DNA of 64,000 nt, taken from NCBI GenBank assembly GCA_026004935.1, contig BPKC01000001.1, positions 1,527,491 to 1,591,490 on the forward strand. The letters run 5' to 3'. The DNA is from Rhodothalassiaceae bacterium (GTDB lineage Bacteria; Pseudomonadota; Alphaproteobacteria; Sphingomonadales; Rhodothalassiaceae). The notes under the pieces are model-generated. The model had not been told where the DNA came from and searched no databases. It worked only from the letters and a program-made list of their open reading frames with translations. Numbering within the stretch: position 1 is the stretch's first letter; every line of letters begins with the position of its first letter. The position numbers were made by a program, and so were the translations under genes. This document shows positions 9,778 to 20,555 of this stretch, piece after piece.

Positions 9778-10482
9778 ATGCCGATCCGCCTCAATCCGGA
9801 ACTCGACCGCGAGGCGATCGCCCGCGCGCTCGCCCGCGACCGGCGGGCGGTGGTATCGGACGTGTTGACCCCGGACGGCGCCGAGAGGGTGCTGGGCTGG
9901 CTCGAGCGCGAGACGCCCTGGTCGTTCACCTGGTTCGAGGACCGGGCGGCGATCCTGCCCCACGACCGGCTGGAGAGCGTAACGCCGGGCGAATGGCAGG
10001 CTCTGCAGCGGCGCATCTTTCTGCGCGCGCGGGAGGCCTTCGCCTATGCCTACCATGTCTACACCCTGGGCCGGCCGGCCCCGCTTCAACGCCGGGGCGT
10101 GCCGGTGGAAGCCTTTTTCGACTTTCTGAACGGCGAGGAGATGCTGGATTTCATCCGCACGGTCCTGGACGAGCCGGAGGTGAAGGCGGCCGACGCGCAG
10201 GCGACCCGCTTCGGCCCCGGCCAGTTCCTCGGCCTGCACAACGATCTGGCGCCCGGGCACGACCGCCGGGTGGCCTACGTCTTCCAGTTCACCCCGCGCT
10301 GGCGGCCGGACTGGGGCGGCGAGCTGGTCTTCCCGACGACGGAGAGCGGCCGCGGAGAGGTGTTTCTGCCCGGCTTCAACCGGCTTCACCTCTTCCGCGT
10401 GCCGCAGGATCACCATGTCAATGTCGTCGCGCCCTTCGCCGGCGGCTACCGTTATGCGATCTCGGGCTGGTTCACCGCCTGA
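9778..10482 (+). CDS. 2-oxoglutarate/Fe(II)-dependent oxygenase, prolyl-4-hydroxylase-like
   Basis: Predicted non-haem iron dioxygenase of 234 aa. The facial triad is visible: H and D in GLHNDLAPGHD and the distal H in QDHHVNVV. The Arg in GGYRYAISGWF, which would bind 2-oxoglutarate, ends the protein. The double-stranded beta-helix fold (FQFTPRWRPDWGGELVF) resembles prolyl-4-hydroxylase or SM-20-type proteins. The substrate is unknown; modification of a protein residue is one possibility. The start at 9778 follows GGGAGAG; an upstream GTG/ATG is weaker. Convergent with the neighbouring hydrolase gene (20-nt gap). Confidence 0.8.
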   Translation: MPIRLNPELDREAIARALARDRRAVVSDVLTPDGAERVLGWLERETPWSFTWFEDRAAILPHDRLESVTPGEWQALQRRIFLRAREAFAYAYHVYTLGRPAPLQRRGVPVEAFFDFLNGEEMLDFIRTVLDEPEVKAADAQATRFGPGQFLGLHNDLAPGHDRRVAYVFQFTPRWRPDWGGELVFPTTESGRGEVFLPGFNRLHLFRVPQDHHVNVVAPFAGGYRYAISGWFTA

Positions 10483-10502
10483 GGCGGGCGTGCCCGCCGT
10501 CG

Positions 10503-11174
10503 TCAGGGCCGCGCCGCGATGCGCGGGGCCGCCAGCTCCTTGAGGCGGCGGGAGAGATATTCGTCCACCACCGCGTCGAGCTCCTCGAGGCGTCCCTGGA
10601 AGAAGTGGTCGGCGCCTTCGATCACCTTGAGCTCGACGGTGATGCGCTTCTGCTGGCGCAGCTTCTCCAGGAGCTTTTCGACCGCCTCGAGCGGCACGAT
10701 GTCGTCGCGGTCGCCCTGGACGATGAGTCCCGAGGTGGGGCAGGGCGCAAGGAAGCTGAAATCGTAGTGGTTGGCGGGCGGCGCGACCGAGATGAAGCCC
10801 TGGAACTCGGGCCGGCGCATCAGGAGCTGCATGCCGATCCAGGCGCCGAACGAGAACCCGGCGACCCAGGCGAACGGCGCATCCGGGTAGAGGGCCTGGA
10901 GCCAGTCGAGCGCGGCGGCCGCATCCGCCAGTTCCCCCACGCCGCCGTCATAGCGGCCCTCCGAGCGCCCCACGCCGCGGAAGTTGAAGCGCAGCGTCGT
11001 GAACCCGTGGCGCACGAAGGTCTGGTAGAGATGGTAGACGACCTTGTTGTTCATCGTGCCGCCGTACTGCGGATGCGGGTGCAGCACGATCGCCAGCGGC
11101 GCGTTGCGGCTGCGCCCCTGCTGCAGGCGTCCCTCGAGGCGTCCTTCCGGTCCCGCGAAGATGACCTCAGGCAT
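10503..11174 (-). CDS. Alpha/beta hydrolase family protein (COG2945-like)
   Basis: Cytoplasmic alpha/beta-hydrolase of 223 aa. It begins MPEVIFAGPEGRLEG and contains VLHPHPQYGGTMNN, the FRGVGRSEG segment and the nucleophile elbow GFSFGAW with the catalytic Ser. The acid is probably the Asp in VQGDRDDIVP and the base the His in GADHFFQG. The substrate is unknown. In several Alphaproteobacteria a gene of this family lies beside the desulfurase/suf genes, which fits the divergent desulfurases here. The start ATG at 11174 was taken because conservation begins there. Confidence 0.82.
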   Translation of the reverse strand: MPEVIFAGPEGRLEGRLQQGRSRNAPLAIVLHPHPQYGGTMNNKVVYHLYQTFVRHGFTTLRFNFRGVGRSEGRYDGGVGELADAAAALDWLQALYPDAPFAWVAGFSFGAWIGMQLLMRRPEFQGFISVAPPANHYDFSFLAPCPTSGLIVQGDRDDIVPLEAVEKLLEKLRQQKRITVELKVIEGADHFFQGRLEELDAVVDEYLSRRLKELAAPRIAARP

Positions 11175-11311
11175 CGCTGGTCTCCAAGCTGTTCCGTGTC
11201 CCGTTTCCTCCGTCAGCCGGGTCGGCGGGAAGACGGGAAGCCGCCCGGATCCGGCGGCCGGTGCGGTGACCCGGCTGGCGCCCCGGTTCCGGGGCGTCGT
11301 GAAGCGCGCCT

Positions 11312-11339
11312 TATATAGGAGGCGGGCCCCGGCGCACAA
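11312..11339 (-). promoter_or_regulatory. Candidate promoter for the alpha/beta hydrolase gene
   Basis: Minus strand TTGTGC (11339-11334), 16-nt spacer, TATATA (11317-11312). It is the only AT-rich hexamer in this very GC-rich 235-nt divergent region. A weaker rightward TTGACG at 11361 with 17-nt spacing to CATCTT could serve the desulfurase gene. Confidence 0.4.
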
Positions 11340-11409
11340 GCGCGCGCCGGCGGTACGGCGTTGACGGGGGCGCACACGAAGCCCATCTTCGCCGGAGAGT
11401 GCAGCCCCG

Positions 11410-12588
11410 ATGGAGTGGCCATTGCGGGACGGACGGGAAGAACCGGTCTATCTCGACCACAATGCGACGACGCCGCTGCGCGAGGAGGCGCGCGAGGCGG
11501 TGACGGAGGCCGCGGCGCGCTTCGGCAACCCTTCTTCCGTCCACCACTTCGGGCGCGAGGCCCGGGCGATCGTCGAGGACGCGCGCGAGGCGGTGGCGGC
11601 GCTGATCGGCGCGGAGCCCGCCGAGATCGTCTTCACCTCCGGCGGCACGGAGGCCGATGCGCTGGCCGTCCACCAGATCCCGCCCGGCTGCCAGGTGCTC
11701 GCCAGCGCGGTCGAGCATCCCGCGGTGCGGGACAATCTGCGCCGGCGCGAGGACGTCGATCTCGTCTGGCTGCCCGTGGACGGGACCGGCGTGGTGGATG
11801 ACGGGGCGTTCGCGGACGCGCTGGCGGCGCTGGATCCGGACCGGCCGGTCTTCGTCGTTGTCATGCTTGCCAACAACGAGACGGGGGTGGTGCAGCCGGT
11901 CGCGCAGCTCGTGACGCTGGCGCGCGCCGCGCATGGGCGGGTGCTCGGATTTTCCGATGCGGTCCAGGCGGCCGGCAAGCTGCCCGTCGATGTCGGCGGG
12001 CTCGGGGTGCACTATCTCGCCCTGTCCGCCCACAAGATCGGCGGACCGAAGGGGGTCGGCGCGCTCTGGCTGCACCCCGAGGCGCCGTTCGCGCCGCTGT
12101 GGCGGGGCGGCGGCCAGGAGCGGCGCCTGCGCACCGGCACCGAGAACGTCATCGGCATCGCCGGTTTCGGCGCCGCCGCGCGGGCGGTCGGCCGGCGGAT
12201 GGAGGAGGAGGCGCGGCGGCTCGCCCGCCTGCGCGGCAGGCTCGAAGACGGGCTGAGGGCGTTGCGCCCCGATGTCGTGATTCTCGGGGCCGACGCGCCC
12301 CGCGTGCCGAACACCACGCTCTTTGCCGTCCCCGGCACGCGCGCGGAGGTGCTGGTGATGCGCTTCGACCTGGCGGGGGTTGCGGTGAGCACGGGCGCGG
12401 CCTGTTCCTCCGGGCGCACCGAACCCAGCCATGTGGTGGCGGCGATGACGGCCGATCCCGCGATCCGCGAGGCGGCCGTGCGCGTGAGCCTCGGCTGGTC
12501 GACGAGCGAGGACGACATCGACCGCTTCCTCGCCGCCGCCCGCGAGATCCTGGGGGTCGGAGCGCCGACCGATCCGGTCGCGCCGTGA
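11410..12588 (+). CDS. Cysteine desulfurase, NifS/IscS family (first of two)
   Basis: PLP-dependent enzyme that releases sulfur from cysteine as an enzyme-bound persulfide for Fe-S clusters and thio-cofactors. The product is 392 aa. YLDHNATTPL is at the N-terminus, the PLP lysine K209 lies in SAHKIGGPKG, and the catalytic loop Cys C332 is in STGAACSSGRTEPS. The short loop-Cys region and length are typical of the IscS/NifS group rather than SufS. It is separated from a second desulfurase gene by only 14 nt, so the pair is probably one transcript. The two proteins are clearly paralogous but well diverged, so they may serve different acceptors. Confidence 0.93.
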   Translation: MEWPLRDGREEPVYLDHNATTPLREEAREAVTEAAARFGNPSSVHHFGREARAIVEDAREAVAALIGAEPAEIVFTSGGTEADALAVHQIPPGCQVLASAVEHPAVRDNLRRREDVDLVWLPVDGTGVVDDGAFADALAALDPDRPVFVVVMLANNETGVVQPVAQLVTLARAAHGRVLGFSDAVQAAGKLPVDVGGLGVHYLALSAHKIGGPKGVGALWLHPEAPFAPLWRGGGQERRLRTGTENVIGIAGFGAAARAVGRRMEEEARRLARLRGRLEDGLRALRPDVVILGADAPRVPNTTLFAVPGTRAEVLVMRFDLAGVAVSTGAACSSGRTEPSHVVAAMTADPAIREAAVRVSLGWSTSEDDIDRFLAAAREILGVGAPTDPVAP

Positions 12589-12602
12589 AGCGCCGAGGTG
12601 TC

Positions 12603-13796
12603 ATGCCGTCCGCCGTGCGCACGCCCGTCTATCTCGACTACCAGGCGACCACGCCGGTGGATCCCCGGGTCGTCGCGGCCATGCGGCCGTGGCTCGAGGA
12701 GCATTTCGGCAACCCGCATTCCGCCGACCATGTCTTCGGCTGGGTGGCCCATGAGGCGGTGGAGGCGGCGCGCGCCGCCGTCGCGGAGCTGATCAACGCG
12801 CCGGCGCGCGACGTGATCTTCACCTCCGGCGCGACCGAATCGAACAACATGGCGATCCGCGGCGTCTTCGAGGCGGCGTTTCCGGCGCGCGACCATGTCG
12901 TCACCGTCGCCACCGAGCACAAATGCGTGCTCGAGAGCGCGCGGCTTGTCGCGCGGCTGGGCGGGCGGGTGACGATCCTGCCGGTGGACGGCACGGGCCT
13001 CGTCGATCTCGACCGGCTGGCCGATGCCATCGACGACAGGACGGCGCTCGTTTCCGTCATGGCGGTCAACAACGAGATCGGCACGATCCAGCCGCTGGCC
13101 GAGATCGGCGCGCTCTGCCGTGCGCGCGGCGTGCTCTTCCACACCGATGCCGCCCAGGGCTTCGGCAAGATCCCGCTGGATGTGGAGGAGATGCGCATCG
13201 ACCTGATGTCGATCTCCGGCCACAAGATCTACGGGCCGAAGGGGATTGGCGCGCTCTATCTGCGCTCCGCGCGGCCGCGGGTGCGCATCCGGCCGCTGAT
13301 CCTGGGCGGCGGGCAGGAGCGCGGGCTGCGCTCGGGCACGCTCGCGCCTCATCAATGCGCGGGCCTGGGCGAGGCGGCGCGGATCGCTGCGCGCGAGATG
13401 GACCGGGACGCCGCCCATGCCCGCACCCTGTTCAGGCGTCTGTGGGCGGGGCTCGAGAAGGCGGTGCCGGGCATCGTGCTCAACGGCCATCCGGAGCGGC
13501 GCTGGTGGGGCAATCTCAACGTCACGGTGCCCGACCTGCGCGCCGAGGAGCTGATGGCGCGGCTGCCGGATCTTGCGATCTCGAGCGGGGCCGCCTGCGG
13601 CTCGGGCTCCGGCGAGCCGTCCTACGTGCTGCAGGCGATCGGCCGCAGCCGGGAGGAGGCGGAGCGTTCGCTGAGACTGGGCTTCGGGCGGTTTACGACG
13701 GAAGCCGAAATCGACTTCGCCGTCGCGCGCATCGCCGAGGCGGTCGAGGCCGCCCGCCGCACCGGCACCGCGGCGCTGGCTCGCGACCCGCGCTGA
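12603..13796 (+). CDS. iscS: Cysteine desulfurase, IscS-like (second of two)
   Basis: A 397-aa PLP-dependent cysteine desulfurase beginning MPSAVRTPVYLDYQATTPVD. K208 in SGHKIYGPKG binds PLP and C332 in SSGAACGSGSGEPS forms the persulfide, at the same position as in the upstream paralogue. The ATG at 12603 follows a GAGG and lies 14 nt after the previous stop. In many Alphaproteobacteria such desulfurases lead into sufBCD, but here the gene is followed directly by a palindromic repeat array and no suf genes are present in the window. Which desulfurase supplies the bulk Fe-S pathway cannot be told from sequence. Confidence 0.93.
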   Translation: MPSAVRTPVYLDYQATTPVDPRVVAAMRPWLEEHFGNPHSADHVFGWVAHEAVEAARAAVAELINAPARDVIFTSGATESNNMAIRGVFEAAFPARDHVVTVATEHKCVLESARLVARLGGRVTILPVDGTGLVDLDRLADAIDDRTALVSVMAVNNEIGTIQPLAEIGALCRARGVLFHTDAAQGFGKIPLDVEEMRIDLMSISGHKIYGPKGIGALYLRSARPRVRIRPLILGGGQERGLRSGTLAPHQCAGLGEAARIAAREMDRDAAHARTLFRRLWAGLEKAVPGIVLNGHPERRWWGNLNVTVPDLRAEELMARLPDLAISSGAACGSGSGEPSYVLQAIGRSREEAERSLRLGFGRFTTEAEIDFAVARIAEAVEAARRTGTAALARDPR

Positions 13797-15160
13797 GGTC
13801 GGTCATCGGTCATCGGTCGTCAGTCATCAGCGATCGGCATCGCGCCTGCCGCCCGCCGGCTCTCCTTCTTCGCCACGCGGTGGCACAATGTTCCCTCGTC
13901 ACCCGCCGGCCTGACCGGCGGGTCCAGCGGGCGGCGGGGACAATCGCCGGTGCCGGAGCCGTCACGCATGGAGGCTGGATTCGCCGCTTTCGCGGCGAAT
14001 GACGAAAAAGAGCGTCACCCGCCGGCCCTCTCCCTTCGTCCCCCGCCGGCTTGACCGGCTGGTCCGCTCCCTTTCCCTCGTCACCCGCCGGCTTGACCGG
14101 CGGGTCCAGCGGACGGCGGGGCCAACGCCCTGCGCCGGTGCGGGCGTCACCGCCTCATGGGTTCGCCGGTCAAGCCGGCGAACGACGCGAAGGGGGAGCA
14201 TCACCCGTCGGTGCGCCCCGCGGACGTCGGACGCGAGGTTGACCCGTGGGCTCGTATTCCCATCGTCACCCGCCGGCTTGACCGGCTGGTCCGCTCCCTT
14301 TCCCTCGTCACCCGCCGGCTTGACCGGCGGGTCCAGCCGCCGGCGGGGCCAACGCCCTGCGCCGGTGCGGGCGTCACCGCCTCATGGGTTCGCCGGTCAA
14401 GCCGGCGAACGACGCGAAGGGGGAGCATCACCCGTCGGTGCGCCCCGCGGACGTCGGGCGCGAGGTTGACCCGTGGGCTCGTATTCCCATCGTCACCCGC
14501 CGGCTTGACCGGCTGGTCCGCTCCCTTTCCCTCGTCACCCGCCGGCTTGACCGGCGGGTCCAGCCGCCGGCGGGGCCAACGCCCTGCGCCGGTGCGGGCG
14601 TCACCGCCTCATGGGTTCGCCGGTCAAGCCGGCGAACGACGCGAAGGGGGAGGGACGCCCGTCAGTGCGCCCCGCGGACGTCGGACGCGAGGTTGACCCG
14701 TGGGCTCGTATTCCCATCGTCACCCGCCGGCTTGACCGGCGGGTCCAGCCGACGGCGGGGCGAATTGCCGGCGCCGGAGCGGGCACGCCTGGCGGCTGGA
14801 TTCGCCGCTTTCGCGGCGAATGACGAAAAAGAGCGTCACCCGCCGGCACATTATTCTCTCGTCACCCGCCGGCTTGACCGGCGGGTCCAGCGGACGGCGG
14901 GGCCAACGCCCTGCGCCGGTGCGGGCGTCACCGCCTCATGGGTTCGCCGGTCAAGCCGGCGAACGACGCGGGGGGGGCGCGCCGGCTTGTCTTCCGTGTC
15001 TGAAGACTGATGACTGATGACTGATCACCGATGACCGGCAAGGTTCGCCGTTCGCGCGGGCGCACGGTGTGCGGGAACCGTCCGGCGGCGGGAGTCCCCC
15101 GGCGTCGCGCATGTCGCGAACGGGGGCCGGCGAGCGATGCCGGCGAGACGGCACGGGTGT
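13797..15160. repeat. Palindromic repeat array A (227-bp tandem unit)
   Basis: Non-coding region between convergent iscS and dnaJ. It is packed with palindromes of the form CGTCA-stem-TCCAGC (stem CCGCCGGCTTGACCGGCGG) and their inverted partners (stem TTCGCCGGTCAAGCCGGCGAA or TTCGCCGCTTTCGCGGCGAA). A 227-bp unit is tandemly repeated about three times: the same TTGACCGGC core occurs at 14051, 14278, 14505 and 14732. The edges (13799-13840 and 15000-15040) carry TCATCAG/TGATGACT-type microrepeats. Open frames across it are products of the repeats and have no protein similarity. Confidence 0.9.
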
Positions 15161-16312
15161 CTAGTGGACGCTGCGGTCGGAGCCGAGGTCGTGGAAGAAT
15201 TCCTTGAGACGCGCGAAGAAACCGGTGGATTCGGGCGAATGCGTCTCCTCGCCGAGCTCTTCGGCGAGCTGGCGCACGAGCTCCTTCTGGCGGCGCGTGA
15301 GGTTGACGGGAGTCTCGACGCGGACCTCGACGATGAGATCCCCGCGCACGCCCGTCTCGAGCTCGGGCATGCCCTTGCCACGCAGCCGGAAGCGCTTGCC
15401 GGTCTGGGTGCCCTCCGGGATCTTCACGCGCGTGCGGCCGCCGTCCAGCGTCGGGATCTCGATCTCGCCGCCGAGGATCGCCGTCGTCATCGGCACCGGC
15501 ACGCGGCAGAACAGATGCGCCCCGTCGCGCTCGAAGATGGGATGGGGCCTGACCGCGACGAAGATGTAGAGATCGCCCGGCGGTCCGCCTTTGAGCCCCG
15601 CGCTGCCCTCGCCGGCGAGCCGGATGCGGGTGCCGGTGTCGACACCGGCGGGAATGTTGACGGCGATGCTGCGCGTCTTCTCGTTCAGGCCGCGCCCGGC
15701 GCAGTCGGGGCAGGGATCGCCGATCACATGGCCGGCGCCGCCGCAATGCGGACAGGTCTGCTCGAGCATGAAGAAGCCCTGGCGGTGCCGCAGCCGGCCG
15801 TGGCCATGGCAGGTGGGACAGACCTGCGGGCGCGAGCCGGCGCGCGCGCCGGAGCCGCCGCAGGACTCGCAGCTGACGAGGCTGTTCAGACGGATCGTCT
15901 TGCGCACGCCGGTGAAGGCCTCCTTGAGGGTGAGCTCCACCTCCACCTTGTGGTCGGCGCCGCGGCGGCGGTGGCCGCGGGCGCGCCGGCCGCCCATCAT
16001 CTCGCCGAAAAACTGCTCGAAGATCTCGGAGAAGCTGTCCGCATCGAAGCCGCGCGCAAAGCCGTCAAAGCCGGGGCCCGGGCCGCCGTTCATGAAGGCG
16101 GCATGACCCATGGCGTCATAGGCCGCGCGCTTCTTTTCGTCCTTGAGAACCTCGTAGGCGGCGTTGATCTCCTTGAAGCGGGCCTCCGCATCCGGATCGC
16201 CCGGGTTGCGGTCGGGATGGTATTTCAGCGCGAGCTTGCGGTAGGCCTTCTTGATGGTCTCGGGGTCCGCGTCGCGGGGAACGCCCAGGACCTCATAGAA
16301 ATCCCTCTGCAT
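15161..16312 (-). CDS. dnaJ: Chaperone protein DnaJ (Hsp40)
   Basis: Co-chaperone that delivers clients to DnaK and stimulates its ATPase. The product is 383 aa from ATG 16312 ([18 protein letters not shown]). The J domain contains HPD in [11 protein letters not shown] Gly/Phe segment follows (about residues 75-115), then four CxxCxGxG zinc repeats ([32 protein letters not shown]) and the C-terminal substrate-binding beta domains. A GTG four codons upstream (16324) is possible. It follows dnaK on the same strand with a 185-nt gap that holds a strong hairpin. Confidence 0.97.
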   Translation of the reverse strand: MQRDFYEVLGVPRDADPETIKKAYRKLALKYHPDRNPGDPDAEARFKEINAAYEVLKDEKKRAAYDAMGHAAFMNGGPGPGFDGFARGFDADSFSEIFEQFFGEMMGGRRARGHRRRGADHKVEVELTLKEAFTGVRKTIRLNSLVSCESCGGSGARAGSRPQVCPTCHGHGRLRHRQGFFMLEQTCPHCGGAGHVIGDPCPDCAGRGLNEKTRSIAVNIPAGVDTGTRIRLAGEGSAGLKGGPPGDLYIFVAVRPHPIFERDGAHLFCRVPVPMTTAILGGEIEIPTLDGGRTRVKIPEGTQTGKRFRLRGKGMPELETGVRGDLIVEVRVETPVNLTRRQKELVRQLAEELGEETHSPESTGFFARLKEFFHDLGSDRSVH

Positions 16313-16448
16313 GCCGCCGTCCACGCCTCAGCCTTTCGCGAGGCCCGCTCCCCGGGCCGCCTGTTGCGCGCCAATCGCACCCTTCTATGGTGACGCCCGC
16401 CCCAAATTTCCAGAGGGCCGCGGCGCCTCGGCGGATGCCGGAACGCGA

Positions 16449-16479
16449 GGGGCGCCGAACCGTTCCGGCCCGGCGCCCC
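16449..16479. terminator. Hairpin in the dnaK-dnaJ intergenic gap
   Basis: A perfect 9-bp stem, GGGGCGCCG (16449-16457) with CGGCGCCCC (16471-16479), around a 13-nt loop. No T-tract follows on the minus strand, so it is more likely an mRNA-stabilising or partially attenuating hairpin between dnaK and dnaJ than a full intrinsic terminator. Confidence 0.45.
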
Positions 16480-16497
16480 CGCGATCGTCCCGTCCCG

Positions 16498-18411
<1,914 letters not shown>

Positions 18412-18606
18412 GTTCCGATCCTCCTCGGTGTGCACAGATCCTGTTTCATGCCGGGCCGGTCGCCGACGGCCGCGGGGCGCACGCCTCCGGCCCTTCCGGT
18501 CCGCTCGGTCGCCCGGCCCCGCTCATGGATGCGAACGCAGCCGGCCGGCCCTTTGTTCTGCGCGCGGCCCCGTGCCGGGCATCCGTGGGCCTCGTGTCGG
18601 CGCACT

Positions 18607-18635
18607 AGATGGGCGCCGCGGCGCCGGGCTGCAAG
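18607..18635 (-). promoter_or_regulatory. Candidate sigma32 (heat-shock) promoter for dnaK
   Basis: On the minus strand CTTGCAG (18635-18629), a 14-nt spacer and GCCCATCT (18614-18607) closely match the RpoH consensus CTTGAAA-N(13-16)-CCCCATNT. It sits just after the grpE stop, giving dnaK a leader of about 190 nt. No CIRCE inverted repeat was seen here. Confidence 0.55.
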
Positions 18636-18638
18636 GGG

Positions 18639-19280
18639 TCACGCCTCGGTGTCGAGCCGCGCGCCTTCCTCACCCGCCTGCTCGCCCTCGCCGCGCGGCT
18701 GGCGGGCGACCGCGACCATGGCGGGCCGCAGCAGCCGCTCGTCGAGCACGTAGCCGGTCTGATAGACCTCGGCGATGGTGCCGGGCTCGCGCTCGGCGGT
18801 CTCGACCTCGGCCACCGCCTGCTGCGTCGTGTGATCGAAGCGCTCGCCGGGCTCGGGGGCCACGCGGCGCACGCCATGGCGCTCGAAGACCGAGAGCAGC
18901 TCGCGCTCGGTCATCTCGACGCCGTCGATCAGCGCCTTGAACGCGGCGTTCTCGCGCGCCTCGGCCGGCACGGCTTCCAGTGCGCGCCGCAGATTGTCGG
19001 CGACCGGCAGGAGATCGCGGGCGAACGCCGCGATGGCGTATTTCGCGATCTCGGCCTTCTCGCGCTCGGTGCGCTTCAGGACGTTCTGCACCTCGGCCTT
19101 CGCGCGCAGCAGATGATCGCGCAGGGTCTCCACCTCCGCCTGCAGCTCTTCCAGCGAGCGCTCGGCCTCGGCCTCTTCGGCGGTGGCCTCTTCACCGCCC
19201 GCCGCCTCCCGGGGCGTCGTCCCGGGCTGCTCCGGCCCGCCGCGCGCGCCGTCGGTCTTCCTTTCCTCGTCCGCGCTCAT
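18639..19280 (-). CDS. grpE: Nucleotide exchange factor GrpE
   Basis: Releases ADP from DnaK. The product is 213 aa with a long acidic, Pro/Gly-rich N-terminus (about residues 1-45). The coiled-coil dimer helix follows (SLEELQAEVETLRDHLLRAK), then the conserved KRTEREKAEIAKYAI, DLLPVADNLRRAL and the C-terminal beta wing ending in EVYQTGYVLDERLLRPAMV. It lies 39 nt after hrcA and is probably co-transcribed with it. The C-terminal tail past the wing (QPRGEGEQAGEEGARLDTEA) is variable in the family. Confidence 0.96.
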   Translation of the reverse strand: MSADEERKTDGARGGPEQPGTTPREAAGGEEATAEEAEAERSLEELQAEVETLRDHLLRAKAEVQNVLKRTEREKAEIAKYAIAAFARDLLPVADNLRRALEAVPAEARENAAFKALIDGVEMTERELLSVFERHGVRRVAPEPGERFDHTTQQAVAEVETAEREPGTIAEVYQTGYVLDERLLRPAMVAVARQPRGEGEQAGEEGARLDTEA

Positions 19281-19319
19281 GCCTTGCCTTCCGTCTGCCT
19301 CGTTACCGGTCCATGATCC

Positions 19320-20357
19320 TCACACGATGCGGCTCATCACCTGCGCGGTGTAGTCCACGACGGGCACGATCCGCGCATAGTTGATGCGCATCGGTCCGAT
19401 CACGCCAACGACGCCGACGACGCGATGTTCCGAATCGCGGTAGGGCGCCACCACCAGCGACGAGCCGGACAGCGAGAACAGCTCGTGCTGGGCGCCGATG
19501 TAGATCTTCACGCCCTCGCCGGCCTCGGCGGATTCGAGCAGCTTCACGAGATCGCGCCGCGTCTCCAGATCCTCGAGCAGCCGCCGCACGCGCTCGAGAT
19601 CCTCGAGCGCCTTGACGTCGTCGAGAAGATGCTGATGGCCGTGGACGATGAGCAGCGGCAGCTCGTCCTTCTCGCCCGCCCAGACCGCAAGTCCCCGCTC
19701 CACGACCCGCGCCGCGCAGGCATCGAGCTCCCGGCGCACCGCCTCGATCTCGCGCTGGACGGTCTCCACCGCCTCCTTGATCGTGCGGCCCTGGAAGCGG
19801 GCGTTGAGATAGTTCGCCGCCTGCACCAGCGCGCCGGCGGGCAGTCCCGGCGGCAGGTCGATGATGCGGTTCTCGACCTGGCCGTGCTCCTCCACCAGCA
19901 CCGCGAGCGCGCGGTTGCCCGTCAGCGGCACGAATTCGATGTGGCGGATCGGTGCATCGATCTTCGGGGCGGTGACCAGACCGGCCGCGCGCGCCAGCCC
20001 AGAGACGACGCGGCTCGCCTCCTCCAGCACCTCCTCGCGCGGGCGGCCGGAGGAGGCGCACTGCTCCTCGATCTTCCGGCGATCCTCATCCGTCAGCTCG
20101 CGCACCTCCATCATGCCGTCGACGAAGAGCCTGAGCCCGAGCTCCGTCGGCAGTCGGCCGGCGGAGGTGTGCGGCGAGTAGATGAGGCCCAGCTCCTCCA
20201 GATCCGCCATGACGTTGCGGATCGAGGCGGGGGAGAGATCGACGCCCGGCTTGCGCGAGATCGTGCGCGAGCCCACCGGCTCCCCGTGCTCGAGGTAGCC
20301 TTCGACGATATGCCTGAAGATCAGCCGCGCCCGCTCGCTCAGATCCTCGATCGTCAT
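19320..20357 (-). CDS. hrcA: Heat-inducible transcription repressor HrcA
   Basis: Winged-helix repressor of class I heat-shock genes that binds CIRCE sites. The product is 345 aa. The N-terminal DNA-binding domain has LIFRHIVEGYLEHGEPVGSR and SIRNVMADLEELGLIYSPHT. It is followed by the HrcA GAF-like dimerisation domain, ending GPMRINYARIVPVVDYTAQV. No CIRCE sequence (TTAGCACTC-N9-GAGTGCTAA) is visible upstream of hrcA, grpE, dnaK or dnaJ, so its targets (probably groESL) are elsewhere. It diverges from rph. Confidence 0.96.
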   Translation of the reverse strand: MTIEDLSERARLIFRHIVEGYLEHGEPVGSRTISRKPGVDLSPASIRNVMADLEELGLIYSPHTSAGRLPTELGLRLFVDGMMEVRELTDEDRRKIEEQCASSGRPREEVLEEASRVVSGLARAAGLVTAPKIDAPIRHIEFVPLTGNRALAVLVEEHGQVENRIIDLPPGLPAGALVQAANYLNARFQGRTIKEAVETVQREIEAVRRELDACAARVVERGLAVWAGEKDELPLLIVHGHQHLLDDVKALEDLERVRRLLEDLETRRDLVKLLESAEAGEGVKIYIGAQHELFSLSGSSLVVAPYRDSEHRVVGVVGVIGPMRINYARIVPVVDYTAQVMSRIV

Positions 20358-20480
20358 CGGGCGGTTCCCGCATTCAACCGGTCTCGCAGGAAGGGCGGCC
20401 GCGCGCCGGCGGCGTCGCGGCCCCGCCCCATGTAGGTGGGCGGACGGCGGGCGTCAATCGGCGCACGGGCCGCGGTCCGC

Positions 20481-20509
20481 TTGTCAAGGCCGGGTCCCCC
20501 GGCTAGGAG
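20481..20509 (+). promoter_or_regulatory. Candidate promoter for rph
   Basis: TTGTCA (20481-20486), 17-nt spacer, TAGGAG (20504-20509), giving a leader of roughly 40 nt before the rph ATG at 20556. The -35 match is good and the -10 is modest. Confidence 0.4.
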
Positions 20510-20555
20510 GGGCGCCGGGACGACACGGTTTTTTCGGCTGTGAGGGAGCGATGCC

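Noticed and set aside
13999-15017. Several overlapping small proteins with repeated RRLDRRVQ-type sequences
   Set aside because: They are translations of the palindromic array in all six frames; periodicity follows the DNA repeat (227 bp) and there is no ribosome-binding site or homology. Similar frames in arrays B to F were rejected for the same reason.
13797-15160. Possible CRISPR array because of regularly spaced repeats
   Set aside because: Spacers are themselves repeated, units are 144-227 bp with several palindromes each, and no cas genes are present.
16449-16479. Intrinsic terminator of dnaK
   Set aside because: The stem is strong but no T-tract follows on the transcribed strand, so full termination before dnaJ is not supported; kept only as a hairpin.
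20358-20555. CIRCE element expected near hrcA
   Set aside because: No TTAGCACTC-N9-GAGTGCTAA or close variant was found in the hrcA-rph gap or before dnaK.
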